From assembly GCA_017983755.1 (NCBI GenBank), contig JAGOAU010000014.1, positions 1 through 64,000 of the forward strand: 64,000 bases of DNA. Direction: 5' to 3'. Of the stretch, positions 42,059 to 53,730 are shown one piece after another. This DNA comes from Azonexus sp. (GTDB lineage: Bacteria; Pseudomonadota; Gammaproteobacteria; Burkholderiales; Rhodocyclaceae). Below the pieces are notes generated by a model. The model worked only from the letters and a program-made list of their open reading frames with translations. It searched no databases and had not been told where the DNA came from. Both the position numbers and the translations under genes were made by a program. Position 1 is the first letter of the stretch. Each line of letters begins with the position of its first letter.

Positions 42059-42970
42059 ATGAACTCCAGCTTCGGCTCCTATCGCTCGCCCAAGACCATC
42101 GCGCTGGTCGGCAAGTACCATAGTCTCGAGATTGCCGAGTCCCTTCGCCGACTGGCGGAATACCTCTACGAGCGCGGCGTGTCGGTTTTCATCGAGCGCG
42201 AAACGGCCGAGCATATCGGCCGTCAGGTCGATCTCTCGCGCTGGGTCACCTGTGGTTTCAACGACATTGGTGCGCACGCCGACCTTGCCATCGTGATCGG
42301 CGGCGACGGCACCATGCTCAATGCCGCGCGCCGCCTGTCTCGCTACTGTGTGCCGCTGGTCGGCGTCAACCAGGGGCGGCTGGGCTTCATGACCGACATC
42401 GGGCGCGACGACATGCTGACCTGCATGGACGACCTCCTCGATGGCCGCTTCACCCCTGAAAACCGTCTGCTGCTCGACGCCGACGTGGTTCGCGAAGGCA
42501 AGGAAATCGCCTCCAATCTGGCGCTCAACGATGTCGTCGTCGACAAGGGGGCGATCGGCCGCATGATCGAGTTCGAGCTCTTCATCGACGGCGAATTCAT
42601 CTACAACCTGCGTTCGGACGGTTTGATCGTGGCGACGCCGACCGGTTCGACCGCCTATGCCATGTCCGCGGGTGGCCCCATCCTGCACCCTACGCTGACT
42701 GGCATCGCGCTGGTGCCGCTATGCCCGCACGCCTTGACCAACCGGCCGATCATCGTCAATGACCAGGCGGATATCGAATTCCGCATTACCCACGCCGACG
42801 ATCCACGCGTGCACTTCGACGGCCAGGTTACGCTCGACCTGCAGCCGGGCGACTGCGTACGGCTGCGGCGCTCGGCGTATACCATCTGTTTCCTGCATCC
42901 GCCGGGTTACAGCTATTTCGCCATGCTGCGCCAGAAGCTGCATTGGAGCGAGCGCCCAAAGAGCAACTGA
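42059..42970 (+). CDS. nadK: NAD kinase
   Basis: Phosphorylates NAD+ to NADP+. The substrate loop GGDGT is at residues 81-85, and [19 protein letters not shown] (about 160) and [16 protein letters not shown] (about 195) are the conserved diacylglycerol-kinase-fold segments. It is 303 residues long. It is divergent from hrcA and overlaps recN by one base (TGATG), the same nadK-recN neighbourhood as in E. coli. Confidence 0.96.
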   Translation: MNSSFGSYRSPKTIALVGKYHSLEIAESLRRLAEYLYERGVSVFIERETAEHIGRQVDLSRWVTCGFNDIGAHADLAIVIGGDGTMLNAARRLSRYCVPLVGVNQGRLGFMTDIGRDDMLTCMDDLLDGRFTPENRLLLDADVVREGKEIASNLALNDVVVDKGAIGRMIEFELFIDGEFIYNLRSDGLIVATPTGSTAYAMSAGGPILHPTLTGIALVPLCPHALTNRPIIVNDQADIEFRITHADDPRVHFDGQVTLDLQPGDCVRLRRSAYTICFLHPPGYSYFAMLRQKLHWSERPKSN

Positions 42971-44643
42971 TGCTGCGCCACCTTGCGATTCGCGACTTTG
43001 TCATTGTCGACCGGCTGGAACTCGAGTTTTCGGCTGGTTTCGGCGCGTTGACCGGGGAAACCGGGGCCGGCAAGTCGATCCTTATCGATGCCCTGGCGCT
43101 GGCCTTGGGCGAGCGCGCCGATGCCGGCGTCGTTCGCGCCGGCTGCGACAAGGCGGACGTGGCGGCGACTTTCGATATCGGCAAGCTGCCGCAGGTCGGC
43201 GCCTGGCTGGCAGCCAATGACCTCGACGCCGAAGACGAACTGATCCTGCGCCGAGTGCTCGATGCCGGCGGCCGCTCGCGCGGCTACATCAACGGCTCGC
43301 CGGCAACAGCCCAGCAATTGCGCGAAGTCGGCGATTTTCTGGTCGATATCCACGGTCAACACGCCCACCAGTCGCTTTTGCGGGCGGATGCCCAGCGGGC
43401 GTTGCTCGATGGCCATGCCGGGCTGGCGGCCAGCGCGCAGCAGGTCGCCACCGCTTATCGCAGCTGGCGGGATGCCCTGCAGATACTGCAAGCGGCGTCG
43501 ACTGGTGCCGAAGCCCTGGAGCGCGAGCGCGAACAACTCGAATGGCAGGTGCGCGAACTCGACTCGCTGGCCTTTACTGCCGAGGAATGGGCCGAGCTGG
43601 AAGTAGAGCATCGCCGTCTCGGTCATGCGGCGAGCCTGATCGAGGGGGCGCAATTTGCGCTCGACGCGCTGGCCGATGGCGAAGCGGCCTGTGTCGGCCA
43701 GGTCGACCGCGTCGCAATGCGACTGGACGGGCTGGCGAGCTACGACCCGGCGCTGCAGGAGGTTGCCGGCCTGCTGCAATCAGCGCAGGCCGAACTGGCG
43801 GAGGCGGTATCCACGCTACGCCGCTATGCTGATCGCGTCGATCTCGATCCGGCGCGCCTGGCAGAGGTTGAGCGAAGAATGGAGGCCGTTCTCGCCTGCG
43901 CCCGCAAATATCGCGTGCAACCGGCAGAACTGCCGGCTTTGCTGGCCGATTGGCAGGCGCGGCTGGCGACACTCAACGCGTCGAGCGATCTCGCCGCGCT
44001 GGCGGCGCGGGTCGAGGCGGCGCAGGCCGCCTACCTGAAGCTGGCGGGGCAGCTGTCCAACGGCCGGCAGCGCGTCGCCGGCGAAATGGGGGCGGCGGTC
44101 AGTGCGCTGATGCAGCAACTGGCACTGGCTTCCGGGCGTTTCGAGGTCGCGCTGTTACCGCTCGCCGAGGGCGCCGTCTACGGCCTGGAGCAGGTCGAGT
44201 TCCGCGTCGGTGGGCTGGCCGGGCAGGAGGCGAAGCCGCTGGCCAAGGTGGCGTCGGGCGGCGAATTGTCGCGCATCAGTCTGGCCATCCAGGTGCTGAC
44301 CTCACGTTCTGCCAGCGTGCCGACGCTCATTTTCGACGAAGTCGACGTCGGCATCGGCGGCGGTGTCGCCGAGATCGTCGGCCGCCTGCTGCGCGAGCTG
44401 GGCGGCGAGCGCCAGGTGTTGTGCGTGACCCACCTGCCGCAGGTCGCGGCGCGCGCGGAGTGGCAGTGGCAGGTTAGCAAGGAAACACGCGACGGGGCGA
44501 CCCTAAGCTCCATCCAGCCGCTCGGGGACGATCAGCGCGTGCGCGAAATCGCCCGCATGCTGGGGGGGGTCGAGGTCACCGACATCACGCTGGCGCACGC
44601 CCGGGAGCTGTTGCGGTCGACCCCTGTTTTGGGCCAGAAATGA
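42970..44643 (+). CDS. recN: DNA repair protein RecN
   Basis: SMC-like ATPase recruited to double-strand breaks. Walker A is GETGAGKS (29-36), the middle (about 150-370) is coiled coil, and the C-terminal part has the signature KVASGGELSRISLA near 432 and Walker B LIFDEVDVGIGG near 456. It has 557 residues. The ATG at 42970 overlaps the nadK stop. It converges with the GDT1 gene with no base between the two stop codons. The last ten codons hold a copy of the dispersed motif. Confidence 0.96.
   Translation: MLRHLAIRDFVIVDRLELEFSAGFGALTGETGAGKSILIDALALALGERADAGVVRAGCDKADVAATFDIGKLPQVGAWLAANDLDAEDELILRRVLDAGGRSRGYINGSPATAQQLREVGDFLVDIHGQHAHQSLLRADAQRALLDGHAGLAASAQQVATAYRSWRDALQILQAASTGAEALEREREQLEWQVRELDSLAFTAEEWAELEVEHRRLGHAASLIEGAQFALDALADGEAACVGQVDRVAMRLDGLASYDPALQEVAGLLQSAQAELAEAVSTLRRYADRVDLDPARLAEVERRMEAVLACARKYRVQPAELPALLADWQARLATLNASSDLAALAARVEAAQAAYLKLAGQLSNGRQRVAGEMGAAVSALMQQLALASGRFEVALLPLAEGAVYGLEQVEFRVGGLAGQEAKPLAKVASGGELSRISLAIQVLTSRSASVPTLIFDEVDVGIGGGVAEIVGRLLRELGGERQVLCVTHLPQVAARAEWQWQVSKETRDGATLSSIQPLGDDQRVREIARMLGGVEVTDITLAHARELLRSTPVLGQK
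44612..44621 (+). repeat. dispersed motif TGCGGTCGAC
   Basis: In the last ten codons of recN. TTTT begins five bases later. Confidence 0.9.
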
Positions 44644-45240
44644 TCAGAGCAGGCGGCTGACGGCAAAAATTGCCAGCAACAGGAAGAAGACGCCGCTGAT
44701 CCGGTGAATCCACAGCAACGGCAGGCGGTTGAGCAGTTTGCGGCCGGCGAAGACACCCAGTGCCGACGTTGTGGCTAGCGCAACGGTCGCCCCGGTCCAT
44801 ACGGCAGATGGCTCGCTGGTGCTGCCGAGGCCGGCGACCGCCAGTTGCGTCTTGTCGCCGAATTCGGCGAGGAAGATGAGCAGGAAGGTGGTGGCGACGA
44901 TCCCGTGTCCAGGTGCTTCTTCCACGTTGTCATCCTCATCTTCCTCCTGATAGCGCAGGGCGCTGACGCCAAACACCGCGAACAGCACGGCGACGGCCAG
45001 CGTGACCAGCCATTCGGGAAGCCACGCGGCGACAGCCGCGCCGAAGAGTACGGCCAGCAGGTTGAGGATGGCGAATGCCGCGACCGCGCCGATAACGATC
45101 GGCAGGCCGCGATGACGGGCGGCCAGGGTCATGCAGACCAGTTGGCTCTTGTCGCCGAATTCGGCCAGTCCGACCAGCAGGAAGGTCGTGCCGGCCGAAG
45201 TCAGCCATGGCCCGGTCAGGTCAGGCAGTAAATCGGGCAT
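44644..45240 (-). CDS. GDT1/TMEM165 (UPF0016) family cation transporter
   Basis: A 198-residue membrane protein with six helices in two related halves, each carrying the family motif E-F-G-D-K-S/T: AEFGDKSQL near residues 26-34 and AEFGDKTQL near 126. An acidic loop (EEDEDDNVEE) joins the halves. Members export Mn2+ or exchange Ca2+ or Mn2+ for H+. It lies 11 bases downstream of fur on the same strand, which fits a role in metal balance. Confidence 0.9.
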   Translation of the reverse strand: MPDLLPDLTGPWLTSAGTTFLLVGLAEFGDKSQLVCMTLAARHRGLPIVIGAVAAFAILNLLAVLFGAAVAAWLPEWLVTLAVAVLFAVFGVSALRYQEEDEDDNVEEAPGHGIVATTFLLIFLAEFGDKTQLAVAGLGSTSEPSAVWTGATVALATTSALGVFAGRKLLNRLPLLWIHRISGVFFLLLAIFAVSRLL

Positions 45241-45251
45241 CGCGCTTGCGT

Positions 45252-45692
45252 TCAGGACTTCGGCGTCTTGTCCCGATTGGGGCAGTCGGTCTTGGTGCAG
45301 TGGGCGTAAAGGTAGAGCGCGTGATCCTGGATGGCGAAGCCGCGCTCACTGGCAACCATGTTCTGGTGGCGCTCGATTTCCGGGTCGTAGAATTCCTCGA
45401 CGCGACCGCAATCGACGCAGACCAGATGGTCGTGGTGATTGCCGCGATTGATTTCGAAGACGGCCTTGCCAGACTCGAAAAAATGGCGCTCGAGCAAGCC
45501 GGCCTGTTCGAACTGGGTCAGTACCCGGTAAACGGTGGCGAGGCCGATGTCCATGTTTTCCGAGATGAGCATCCGGTAGACGTCTTCCGCCGTCATGTGG
45601 CGCACGGTACTCTTTTCGAACAGTTCGAGTATCTTGAGGCGCGGGAAGGTGGCCTTGAGCCCCATGTTCTTGAGGCTTTGCGGGTCGCTCAT
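45252..45692 (-). CDS. fur: ferric uptake regulator Fur
   Basis: Iron-responsive repressor of 146 residues. The winged helix (about 1-85) contains [15 protein letters not shown]. The metal site begins HHDHLVC (86-92), with the first Cys pair C92 and C95 and a second pair C132 and C137 (HCTKTDC) as expected for the structural zinc. The ATG at 45692 gives [15 protein letters not shown], the normal start; a longer frame is open but unlikely. It is divergent from bamE, a common arrangement in beta- and gammaproteobacteria. Confidence 0.96.
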   Translation of the reverse strand: MSDPQSLKNMGLKATFPRLKILELFEKSTVRHMTAEDVYRMLISENMDIGLATVYRVLTQFEQAGLLERHFFESGKAVFEINRGNHHDHLVCVDCGRVEEFYDPEIERHQNMVASERGFAIQDHALYLYAHCTKTDCPNRDKTPKS

Positions 45693-45738
45693 TGTTTCGT
45701 ATCCGTTAGTGGTTGGGGCGGAGCAAGCGTTGATTTCG

Positions 45739-45751
45739 GGTATGATATACC
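45739..45751. promoter_or_regulatory. palindrome in the fur-bamE gap
   Basis: GGTAT-GAT-ATACC is a perfect 5+3+5 palindrome in an otherwise G+C-rich gap and overlaps likely -10 elements of both divergent genes (TATGAT on the plus strand, TATATC on the minus strand). It does not match the Fur box well, so the binding protein is unknown. Confidence 0.5.
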
Positions 45752-45786
45752 GCTTCAAAGATGTTTGAGAAACTTCGGATTTCCGT

Positions 45787-47078
<1,292 letters not shown>

Positions 47079-47158
47079 ACGGCTGTGGCGGCGTTGACGG
47101 AGCAGGGCAGATAAGCAGGATGCCAACGACTGTTTGATGCGGTTTCGGGGCGCCGGAT

Positions 47159-47188
47159 TTGCCTGAAATGGCTGTTTTCGACTAGAAT
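47159..47188 (+). promoter_or_regulatory. carA: likely sigma-70 promoter of carAB
   Basis: TTGCCT (47159-47164) and TAGAAT (47183-47188) are separated by 18 bases. It sits about 20 bases before a stable hairpin in the carA leader. The rest of the dapB-carA gap shows nothing else. Confidence 0.5.
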
Positions 47189-47206
47189 AGCAAGGTTAAA
47201 AAGCAC

Positions 47207-47234
47207 AAGCGGGAGGGCGCAAGCCTTCCCGCTT
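47207..47234 (+). promoter_or_regulatory. carA: hairpin in the carA leader
   Basis: AAGCGGGAGGGC pairs with GCCTTCCCGCTT (one G-U pair) around the stable GCAA tetraloop. No T-run follows, so it is not a simple terminator; it may control mRNA stability or translation of carA, whose likely GTG start is about 40 bases further on. Confidence 0.5.
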
Positions 47235-47272
47235 GGCACATGAATAAGCAGAAAATTCTAGGAGAGCCGGTC

Positions 47273-48430
47273 GTGTCGTTGCTGCCCTCATTCACTCCCG
47301 CCATTCTCGCCCTCGCCGACGGAACGGTATTCAAGGGGCAATCCATCGGCGCCGATGGCGTTACCAGCGGCGAGGTGGTGTTCAACACCGCCATGTCGGG
47401 CTATCAGGAAATTCTCACCGATCCGTCCTACTGCCGCCAGATCGTCACGCTGACCTACCCGCATATCGGCAACACCGGTTGCAATGCCGAAGACTTCGAG
47501 TCCGATGCAAACTATGCTGCCGGCCTGGTCATTCGCGACCTGCCGCTGGTTGCTTCGAACTGGCGTACCGAGGAGGATCTGTCGTCCTACCTGAAGAAGC
47601 ATGGCATCGTCGCCATTGCCGGCATCGACACCCGCAAGTTGACCCGCATCCTGCGTGAAAAAGGCGCTCAGGCCGGTTGCATTCTGGCTGGCGAGGTCGA
47701 CGAGTCCAAGGCGCTGGCCATGGCGCGCGCTTTCCCGGGTCTGAACGGCATGGACCTCGCCAAGGTGGTTTCCGCCAAGGACAGTTATGGCTGGACCGAA
47801 GCCGAGTGGACGCTGAAGGGCTACAAGCTGGCTACCGAGCCGCGTTTCCATGTCGTCGCCTATGACTTTGGCGTCAAGCGCAACATCCTGCGCATGCTCG
47901 CCGAGCGCGGCTGCCGACTTACCGTGGTCCCGGCCCAGACACCGGCCGCCGAGGTGCTTGCGATGAATCCGGACGGCATTTTCCTGTCCAACGGCCCGGG
48001 TGACCCGGAGCCTTGCGATTACGCCATCGCCGCCATCCGTGAATTCCTCGAGCGTGGTGTGCCGACCTTCGGCATCTGCCTTGGCCACCAGTTGCTGGCG
48101 CTGGCTTCAGGTGCCAGGACGATGAAGATGAAGTTCGGCCATCACGGCGCCAATCATCCGGTCAAGGATCTGGATAGTGGCCAGGTGTTGATCACCAGCC
48201 AGAACCACGGTTTTGCCGCCGACATCGAGTCGCTGCCTGCCAACCTGCGCGTTACCCATGTGTCGCTGTTCGACGGTTCCCTGCAAGGCATCGCCCGCAC
48301 CGACGTCCCGGCCTTCTCATTCCAGGGGCACCCGGAAGCCAGTCCCGGTCCGCACGACGTGGCCTACCTGTTCGACCGCTTCCTCGACATCATGACGCGT
48401 GGCGTCGCCGCGCTGCAGCCGGCGAAATAA
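47273..48430 (+). CDS. carA: carbamoyl-phosphate synthase, small (glutaminase) subunit
   Basis: Hydrolyses glutamine and passes ammonia to CarB for arginine and pyrimidine synthesis. The class I amidotransferase nucleophile Cys lies in FGICLGHQ and falls at residue 269, as in E. coli, if translation starts at GTG 47273, which also has AGGAGA eight bases upstream. An ATG at 47240 would add 11 residues and lacks a good ribosome site. [12 protein letters not shown] near residue 47 and the late HPEASPGP are conserved. carB follows after 15 bases. Confidence 0.96.
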   Translation: MSLLPSFTPAILALADGTVFKGQSIGADGVTSGEVVFNTAMSGYQEILTDPSYCRQIVTLTYPHIGNTGCNAEDFESDANYAAGLVIRDLPLVASNWRTEEDLSSYLKKHGIVAIAGIDTRKLTRILREKGAQAGCILAGEVDESKALAMARAFPGLNGMDLAKVVSAKDSYGWTEAEWTLKGYKLATEPRFHVVAYDFGVKRNILRMLAERGCRLTVVPAQTPAAEVLAMNPDGIFLSNGPGDPEPCDYAIAAIREFLERGVPTFGICLGHQLLALASGARTMKMKFGHHGANHPVKDLDSGQVLITSQNHGFAADIESLPANLRVTHVSLFDGSLQGIARTDVPAFSFQGHPEASPGPHDVAYLFDRFLDIMTRGVAALQPAK

Positions 48431-48445
48431 GCCGAGAGTAAAGAA

Positions 48446-51400
48446 ATGCCGAAACGTACAGACATAAAAAGTGTTTTGATTATTGGCGCCGGCCCGATCA
48501 TCATCGGCCAGGCCTGCGAATTCGACTACTCCGGCGCCCAAGCCTGCAAGGCCCTGCGCGAGGAGGGTTACAAGGTCATCCTGGTGAACTCCAATCCGGC
48601 GACGATCATGACCGACCCGGAAATGGCCGACGTCACCTATATCGAGCCGATCACCTGGCAGGTCGTCGCCAAGATCATCGAGAAGGAGCGTCCGGACGCG
48701 TTGCTGCCCACCATGGGCGGCCAGACTGCGCTCAACTGCGCGCTCGACCTTGATCGTGAAGGCGTACTGGCCAAGTTCAACGTCGAGCTGATCGGCGCCT
48801 CCAAGGAGGCCATCGACAAGGCCGAGGACCGCCAGAAGTTCAAGGACGCGATGACCAAGATCGGTCTCGGTTCCGCCCGCTCGGCCACCGCGCACAGCAT
48901 GGAAGAGGCCTACCAGGTGCAGGCCGCCATCGGCTTCCCGACCATCATCCGTCCGTCCTTTACGCTGGGCGGCACCGGCGGCGGTATCGCCTACAACATG
49001 GAAGAGTTCGAGACCATCTGCAAGCGCGGTCTCGAGGCTTCGCCGACCAACGAGTTGCTGATCGAAGAGTCGTTGCTTGGCTGGAAGGAATACGAGATGG
49101 AAGTTGTCCGCGACAAGGCGGACAACTGCATCATCATCTGCTCGATTGAAAATCTTGACCCGATGGGCGTCCATACCGGCGACTCGATCACCGTCGCGCC
49201 GGCCCAGACGCTGACCGACAAGGAATACCAGATCCTGCGCAACGCCTCAATCGCTGTGTTGCGCGAGATTGGCGTCGATACCGGCGGTTCCAACGTGCAG
49301 TTCTCGATCAATCCGAAGGATGGCCGGATGGTCGTCATCGAGATGAACCCGCGCGTTTCGCGTTCGTCGGCACTGGCTTCCAAGGCGACCGGCTTCCCGA
49401 TCGCCAAGATCGCCGCCAAGCTGTCGGTGGGTTACACGCTGGACGAACTGTCCAACGACATCACCGGCGGCAAGACGCCAGCTTCGTTCGAGCCGTCGAT
49501 CGACTACGTTGTCACCAAGGTGCCGCGTTTCGCTTTCGAGAAATTCCCGCAGGCCGATTCGACCCTGACCACGCAGATGAAGTCGGTCGGCGAAGTGATG
49601 GCCATCGGTCGTACCTTCCAGGAGTCGCTGCAGAAAGCGCTGCGTGGCCTCGAAGTCGGCGTCGATGGCTTCAACCTGAAGTCGGTCGATCCGGAAACCA
49701 TCGACGAGCAACTGGCCCGGCCGACGCCGGATCGCCTGTGGTATGTCGCCGACGCCTTCGGTATCGGCATGTCGGTGGAGCGTGTCTTCGAACTGACCAG
49801 GATCGATCCGTGGTTCCTGGTTCAGATCAAGGAAATCGTCGATCTCGAACTGGCTGTGGAAAAGCGCGATTTTTCGACGTTGACCGCAGCAGAGTTGCGT
49901 TTCCTGAAGCGCAAGGGCTTTGCCGACCGCCGCTTGGCCTACCTGCTGAAAACGACCGAAGCCGACTTCCGTCAGCGTCGTCATGCGCTGGGTGTGCGCC
50001 CGGTCTACAAGCGCGTCGATACCTGCGCGGCCGAATTCGCCACCGGCACCGCCTACATGTACTCGACCTATGAGGACGAGTGCGAGGCCATGCCGACCGA
50101 CAAGAAGAAGATCATGGTCCTCGGCGGCGGTCCGAATCGCATCGGCCAGGGCATCGAGTTCGATTACTGCTGCGTGCATGCCGCGATGGCGATGCGCGAA
50201 GACGGTTACGAGACCATCATGGTCAACTGCAACCCGGAAACCGTGTCCACCGACTACGACACCTCGGATCGCCTGTATTTCGAGCCGCTGACGCTGGAAG
50301 ACGTGCTGGAAATCTGCGCCATCGAGAAGCCGGAAGGCGTCATCGTCCAGTACGGCGGCCAGACGCCGCTCAAGCTGGCGCTGGCGCTCGAAGCCAACGG
50401 CGTGCCGATCATCGGCACGACGCCGGAATCGATTGACATCGCCGAAGACCGCGAGCGCTTCCAGAAGCTGCTACACGAACTCGGGCTGAAGCAGCCGCCC
50501 AACAGGACGGCGCGCACCGAGGAAGACGCGCTGCGCCTGGCGCAGGAAATCGGCTACCCGCTGGTCGTCCGTCCGTCCTACGTGCTCGGCGGCCGAGCCA
50601 TGGAAATCGTCCATGAGCAGAAGGATCTCGAGCGCTACATGCGCGAAGCCGTAAAGGTTTCCAACGATTCGCCGGTGCTGCTCGACCGCTTCCTGAACGA
50701 TGCCGTCGAGTGCGACGTCGATGCGCTGTCCGACGGCGAGGAAGTGATCATCGGCGGTGTCATGGAACACATCGAGCAGGCTGGCGTGCACTCCGGTGAC
50801 TCGGCCTGCTCGCTGCCGCCGTACTCGCTGTCCGCCGTCGTGCAGGACGAGTTGCGCCGCCAGACCAAGCTGATGGCCAAGGCGCTCAATGTCTGCGGCC
50901 TGATGAATGTCCAGTTCGCTATCAAGGACAACGATGTCTACGTGCTGGAAGTGAATCCGCGCGCCTCGCGTACCGTACCTTATGTTTCCAAGGCCACCGG
51001 CCTGCAGTTGGCCAAGATCGCCGCGCGTTGCATGGCAGGCCGCAGCCTGAAGGACCAGGGTGTGACCAGGGAAGTCATCCCGCCTTATTTCTCGGTCAAG
51101 GAAGCCGTCTTCCCCTTCGTAAAGTTCCCGGGCGTCGACACCATTCTTGGTCCGGAAATGAAGTCGACCGGCGAAGTCATGGGCGTCGGCGTCACTTTCG
51201 CCGAGGCCTTCGTCAAATCGCAGCTGGCGGCAGGCGTCAAGCTGCCGGTTTCCGGTAAGGTGTTCCTGTCGGTCAAGGACAGCGACAAGGCCAAGTCGAT
51301 CGAAATTGCCAGACACCTGCACGAAGCCGGCTTCCATCTGATTGCCACGCGTGGGACGGCGCATGCCATCGCAGCCGCTGGTCTGCCGGTGCAGTCGGTC

Positions 51401-51652
51401 AACAAGGTGACCGAAGGCCGGCCACACATCGTCGACATGATCAAGAACAACGAAATTTCCCTGATCATCAACACGGTCGAAGAGAAGCGCGGCGCCATCA
51501 ACGACTCCCGTTCGATTCGCACTTCAGGCCTTCAGGCCCGGGTGACGATGTACACGACAATCTGGGGTGCCGAGGCCGCTGCGGAAGGTATCCGCAATCT
51601 GGGTGAACTTGTGGTGTATCCGATCCAGACGTTGCACGAGCAGCTTCACTAA
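48446..51652 (+). CDS. carB: carbamoyl-phosphate synthase, large subunit
   Basis: Makes carbamoyl phosphate from bicarbonate, ammonia and two ATP. It is 1068 residues long, with two homologous ATP-grasp halves: the first from [19 protein letters not shown] (about 12), the second from [17 protein letters not shown] (about 558). The C-terminal allosteric domain (from about 935) binds effectors such as UMP and ornithine. GVHSGDS in the second half and GVHTGDS in the first are conserved ATP-grasp loops. One motif copy lies in the linker between the halves. Confidence 0.98.
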   Translation: MPKRTDIKSVLIIGAGPIIIGQACEFDYSGAQACKALREEGYKVILVNSNPATIMTDPEMADVTYIEPITWQVVAKIIEKERPDALLPTMGGQTALNCALDLDREGVLAKFNVELIGASKEAIDKAEDRQKFKDAMTKIGLGSARSATAHSMEEAYQVQAAIGFPTIIRPSFTLGGTGGGIAYNMEEFETICKRGLEASPTNELLIEESLLGWKEYEMEVVRDKADNCIIICSIENLDPMGVHTGDSITVAPAQTLTDKEYQILRNASIAVLREIGVDTGGSNVQFSINPKDGRMVVIEMNPRVSRSSALASKATGFPIAKIAAKLSVGYTLDELSNDITGGKTPASFEPSIDYVVTKVPRFAFEKFPQADSTLTTQMKSVGEVMAIGRTFQESLQKALRGLEVGVDGFNLKSVDPETIDEQLARPTPDRLWYVADAFGIGMSVERVFELTRIDPWFLVQIKEIVDLELAVEKRDFSTLTAAELRFLKRKGFADRRLAYLLKTTEADFRQRRHALGVRPVYKRVDTCAAEFATGTAYMYSTYEDECEAMPTDKKKIMVLGGGPNRIGQGIEFDYCCVHAAMAMREDGYETIMVNCNPETVSTDYDTSDRLYFEPLTLEDVLEICAIEKPEGVIVQYGGQTPLKLALALEANGVPIIGTTPESIDIAEDRERFQKLLHELGLKQPPNRTARTEEDALRLAQEIGYPLVVRPSYVLGGRAMEIVHEQKDLERYMREAVKVSNDSPVLLDRFLNDAVECDVDALSDGEEVIIGGVMEHIEQAGVHSGDSACSLPPYSLSAVVQDELRRQTKLMAKALNVCGLMNVQFAIKDNDVYVLEVNPRASRTVPYVSKATGLQLAKIAARCMAGRSLKDQGVTREVIPPYFSVKEAVFPFVKFPGVDTILGPEMKSTGEVMGVGVTFAEAFVKSQLAAGVKLPVSGKVFLSVKDSDKAKSIEIARHLHEAGFHLIATRGTAHAIAAAGLPVQSVNKVTEGRPHIVDMIKNNEISLIINTVEEKRGAINDSRSIRTSGLQARVTMYTTIWGAEAAAEGIRNLGELVVYPIQTLHEQLH
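49880..49889 (-). repeat. dispersed motif (as GTTGACCGCA)
   Basis: Inside carB (codons for TLTAAE), in the less conserved region before the second ATP-grasp half. ATTTTT ends four bases before it. Confidence 0.88.
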
Positions 51653-51663
51653 GAAAAACCCGA

Positions 51664-51704
51664 GCCGCCGGGTTGCCCTCTTCGGGCGCCGGCGGTTTGC
51701 TTTT
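51664..51704 (+). terminator. hairpin between carB and greA, probable terminator
   Basis: GCCGCCGG and CCGGCGGT (outer) with GCCC and GGGC (inner) fold around TCTTC and are followed by TTGCTTTT. It lies 14 bases before the greA start, so greA may rely on partial read-through or on its own promoter. Confidence 0.6.
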
Positions 51705-51717
51705 GCTGGAATAAAAG

Positions 51718-52194
51718 ATGAGTAAAGTTCCGTTGACCGTGACCGGTGCCGAGAAACTTCGCGCCGAACTGCATCGCCTGAAGACGATCGAACGCCCGAG
51801 CGTTATCGCCGCGATCGCCGAAGCGCGTTCGCATGGCGATCTGTCCGAAAATGCCGAATACGACGCCGCCAAGGAGCGCCAGGGATTTGTCGAAGGGCGG
51901 ATCCAGGAGGTCGAGGGCAAGCTCTCCAATGCCCAGATCATCGACCCCAAACTGCTCGATGCCGATGGCCGCTGCGTTTTCGGGGCCACTGTCGACATCG
52001 AGGATCAGGATTCGGGCGATGCGGTGACCTACCAGATTGTCGGCGAGGATGAGGCCGACATCAAGAATGGCAAACTGTCGGTGGCGTCGCCCATGGCGCG
52101 GGCGCTGATCGGCAAGTACGCCGGCGATATCGCCCAAGTGCAGGCGCCGGGCGGTATCCGCGAATATGAAATCATCGACGTTCGCTACGAGTGA
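51718..52194 (+). CDS. greA: transcription elongation factor GreA
   Basis: Rescues backtracked RNA polymerase by stimulating transcript cleavage. It has 158 residues. The N-terminal coiled coil (about 1-75) has the acidic tip in [16 protein letters not shown] (41-56), whose acidic residues reach the active site. The C-terminal FKBP-like domain ends EYEIIDVRY. It lies downstream of carB, a neighbourhood seen in many proteobacteria. A DUF4149 gene starts six bases later. Confidence 0.97.
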   Translation: MSKVPLTVTGAEKLRAELHRLKTIERPSVIAAIAEARSHGDLSENAEYDAAKERQGFVEGRIQEVEGKLSNAQIIDPKLLDADGRCVFGATVDIEDQDSGDAVTYQIVGEDEADIKNGKLSVASPMARALIGKYAGDIAQVQAPGGIREYEIIDVRYE

Positions 52195-52200
52195 TCGTCG

Positions 52201-52662
52201 GTGAGAAAACTCTCCGAAGGCCTTTACTTTGCCGCCATCACCCTCTGGGTTGGCGGAATGTGGGCGATCGGCTACCTTGCCGCACCGGTGCTGTTTGCCA
52301 GTGTCGGTGATCGCCAACTTGCCGGCATGGTGGCCGGCAAGCTGTTCGCCCTGATCGGCTGGGTCGGCCTTGGAAGCGCTGCTTACCTGCTGGTTTTTCT
52401 GATTGCGCGCGCTGGCGGGCAGGTATTCGGGCGTGCAGTTTTCTGGCTGGTGCTGGTGATGGCCTTGGCGGCCGCCGCCAGTCAATTCGGCATCCAGCCA
52501 CTGATGGCGCAACTGAAGGCCGACGCCCTGCCGCGGGAGGTGATGGAAAGCGTGCTGCGCGACCGCTTTGCTGCCTGGCACGGGGTGTCCAGCATTCTTT
52601 ACATGGTGCAAAGCCTGCTGGGCTTCTGGCTGGTTGTCTGGGCCAATCGGGGGTTGAAGTAA
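52201..52662 (+). CDS. DUF4149-family membrane protein
   Basis: A 153-residue protein with four predicted membrane helices (for example LYFAAITLWVGGMWAIGYL, and a C-terminal SILYMVQSLLGFWLVVW). The arrangement matches DUF4149 proteins often found beside greA and yhbY; no function is established. The GTG start at 52201 is taken because the greA stop lies just before it. Its stop codon directly abuts the stop codon of yhbY on the other strand. Confidence 0.82.
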   Translation: MRKLSEGLYFAAITLWVGGMWAIGYLAAPVLFASVGDRQLAGMVAGKLFALIGWVGLGSAAYLLVFLIARAGGQVFGRAVFWLVLVMALAAAASQFGIQPLMAQLKADALPREVMESVLRDRFAAWHGVSSILYMVQSLLGFWLVVWANRGLK

Positions 52663-53025
52663 TCAGCCCTGGAAGCTGCGCTTGCTCTTGCGCGGCGCGT
52701 TGGACGGCCGGCCGGTTTTCGCGCTTTTTGGAGCGTTGACCGCAGCAGCCTTGGCCGGGGCCGGGCGGTAGACCACCAGCAGTTTGCCGATATGCTGTAC
52801 GTTGGCAGCGCCGAGTTGGGCGCAGATTTGTTCTAGGTAAGCGAGGCGGTTTTCGCGGCTGTCGCCATAGACGCGAATCTTGATCAGCTCGTGAGCGTTC
52901 AGGCTGACTTCGATTTCCTTGAGGACTGCCTCGGTGAGGCCGTTTTCGGCGATCGAGACGACAGGATCCAGATTGTGGGCGCGGGCGCGTAACTCGCGGC
53001 GCTGGACAGACGATAATTGCAGCAT
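52663..53025 (-). CDS. yhbY: YhbY-type CRM-domain RNA-binding protein
   Basis: A 120-residue protein with a CRS1/YhbY (CRM) domain (about 3-95): [32 protein letters not shown], and the GDSRENR loop. YhbY associates with the large ribosomal subunit precursor. The C-terminal 25 residues form a Lys/Arg/Pro-rich tail coded partly by a copy of the dispersed motif. The ATG at 53025 gives MLQLSSVQR. It is divergent from rlmE, 32 bases away, as in E. coli. Confidence 0.92.
   Translation of the reverse strand: MLQLSSVQRRELRARAHNLDPVVSIAENGLTEAVLKEIEVSLNAHELIKIRVYGDSRENRLAYLEQICAQLGAANVQHIGKLLVVYRPAPAKAAAVNAPKSAKTGRPSNAPRKSKRSFQG
52735..52744 (-). repeat. dispersed motif (as GTTGACCGCA)
   Basis: In the basic tail of yhbY, within GCGTTGACCGCAGCAGCC. 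TTTTT ends five bases before it. Confidence 0.9.
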
Positions 53026-53057
53026 TAGTAAACCTTTCAAAAACGGCATTTTACCGA

Positions 53058-53675
53058 ATGAAAAGAACCAGAACCAGCAAAGCCTGGATGCGCGAGCATC
53101 TCAATGACCCGTATGTGCAGCTCGCCAGGAAAGAGGGCTGGCGTTCGCGGGCCGCCTTCAAGCTGATGGAGATGGACGACAAGGACAAGCTGCTCCGTCG
53201 CGGCGAGGTGGTGGTCGACCTTGGCGCGACGCCGGGCGGCTGGTCGCAGGTCGCCGCGAAACGGGTCGGCGATGGCGGCATGGTGCTGGCGCTCGATCTG
53301 CTCGAGATGGAGCCGATTCATGGCGTCGACTTCCTGCAGGGGGATTTTCGTGAGGACGAGGTGCTTGCCAGACTGGAAGAAAAGCTGAATGGGCGCAGCG
53401 TGGGGCTTGTAATGTCCGATATGGCCCCCAATATGTCTGGTGTGCCGCTCGTCGATCAGGCCCGCATCATGTACCTCGCGGAGCTGGGGCTGGAGTTTTG
53501 CAAGGCCCATTTGAAACCGGATGGTGCTTTTCTGGTCAAAGTTTTTCAGGGAACGGACTACGAGAGTTTTCTCCGTTCCATGCGTGATACGTTCAAATCG
53601 GTTGCGGTGCGCAAGCCCGACGCGTCGCGCGACCGGAGTGCCGAGCTTTATTTGCTCGGCCGTATATTGCGTTGA
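53058..53675 (+). CDS. rlmE: 23S rRNA 2'-O-ribose U2552 methyltransferase
   Basis: Methylates the ribose of U2552 in the large-subunit A loop. It has 205 residues. The SAM-binding motif is [13 protein letters not shown] near 52-64, and the catalytic K-D-K-E tetrad fits RSRAAFKL (Lys36), [11 protein letters not shown] (Asp near 120), FLVKVFQG (Lys near 160) and the C-terminal SAELYLLG (Glu). ftsH follows, the same rlmE-ftsH pair as in E. coli. Confidence 0.97.
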   Translation: MKRTRTSKAWMREHLNDPYVQLARKEGWRSRAAFKLMEMDDKDKLLRRGEVVVDLGATPGGWSQVAAKRVGDGGMVLALDLLEMEPIHGVDFLQGDFREDEVLARLEEKLNGRSVGLVMSDMAPNMSGVPLVDQARIMYLAELGLEFCKAHLKPDGAFLVKVFQGTDYESFLRSMRDTFKSVAVRKPDASRDRSAELYLLGRILR

Positions 53676-53730
53676 AGGTTATGTATAAAATGGCGTTTTT
53701 TTCGCTCGACGCTGTAGAAGGAGAGCAAGC

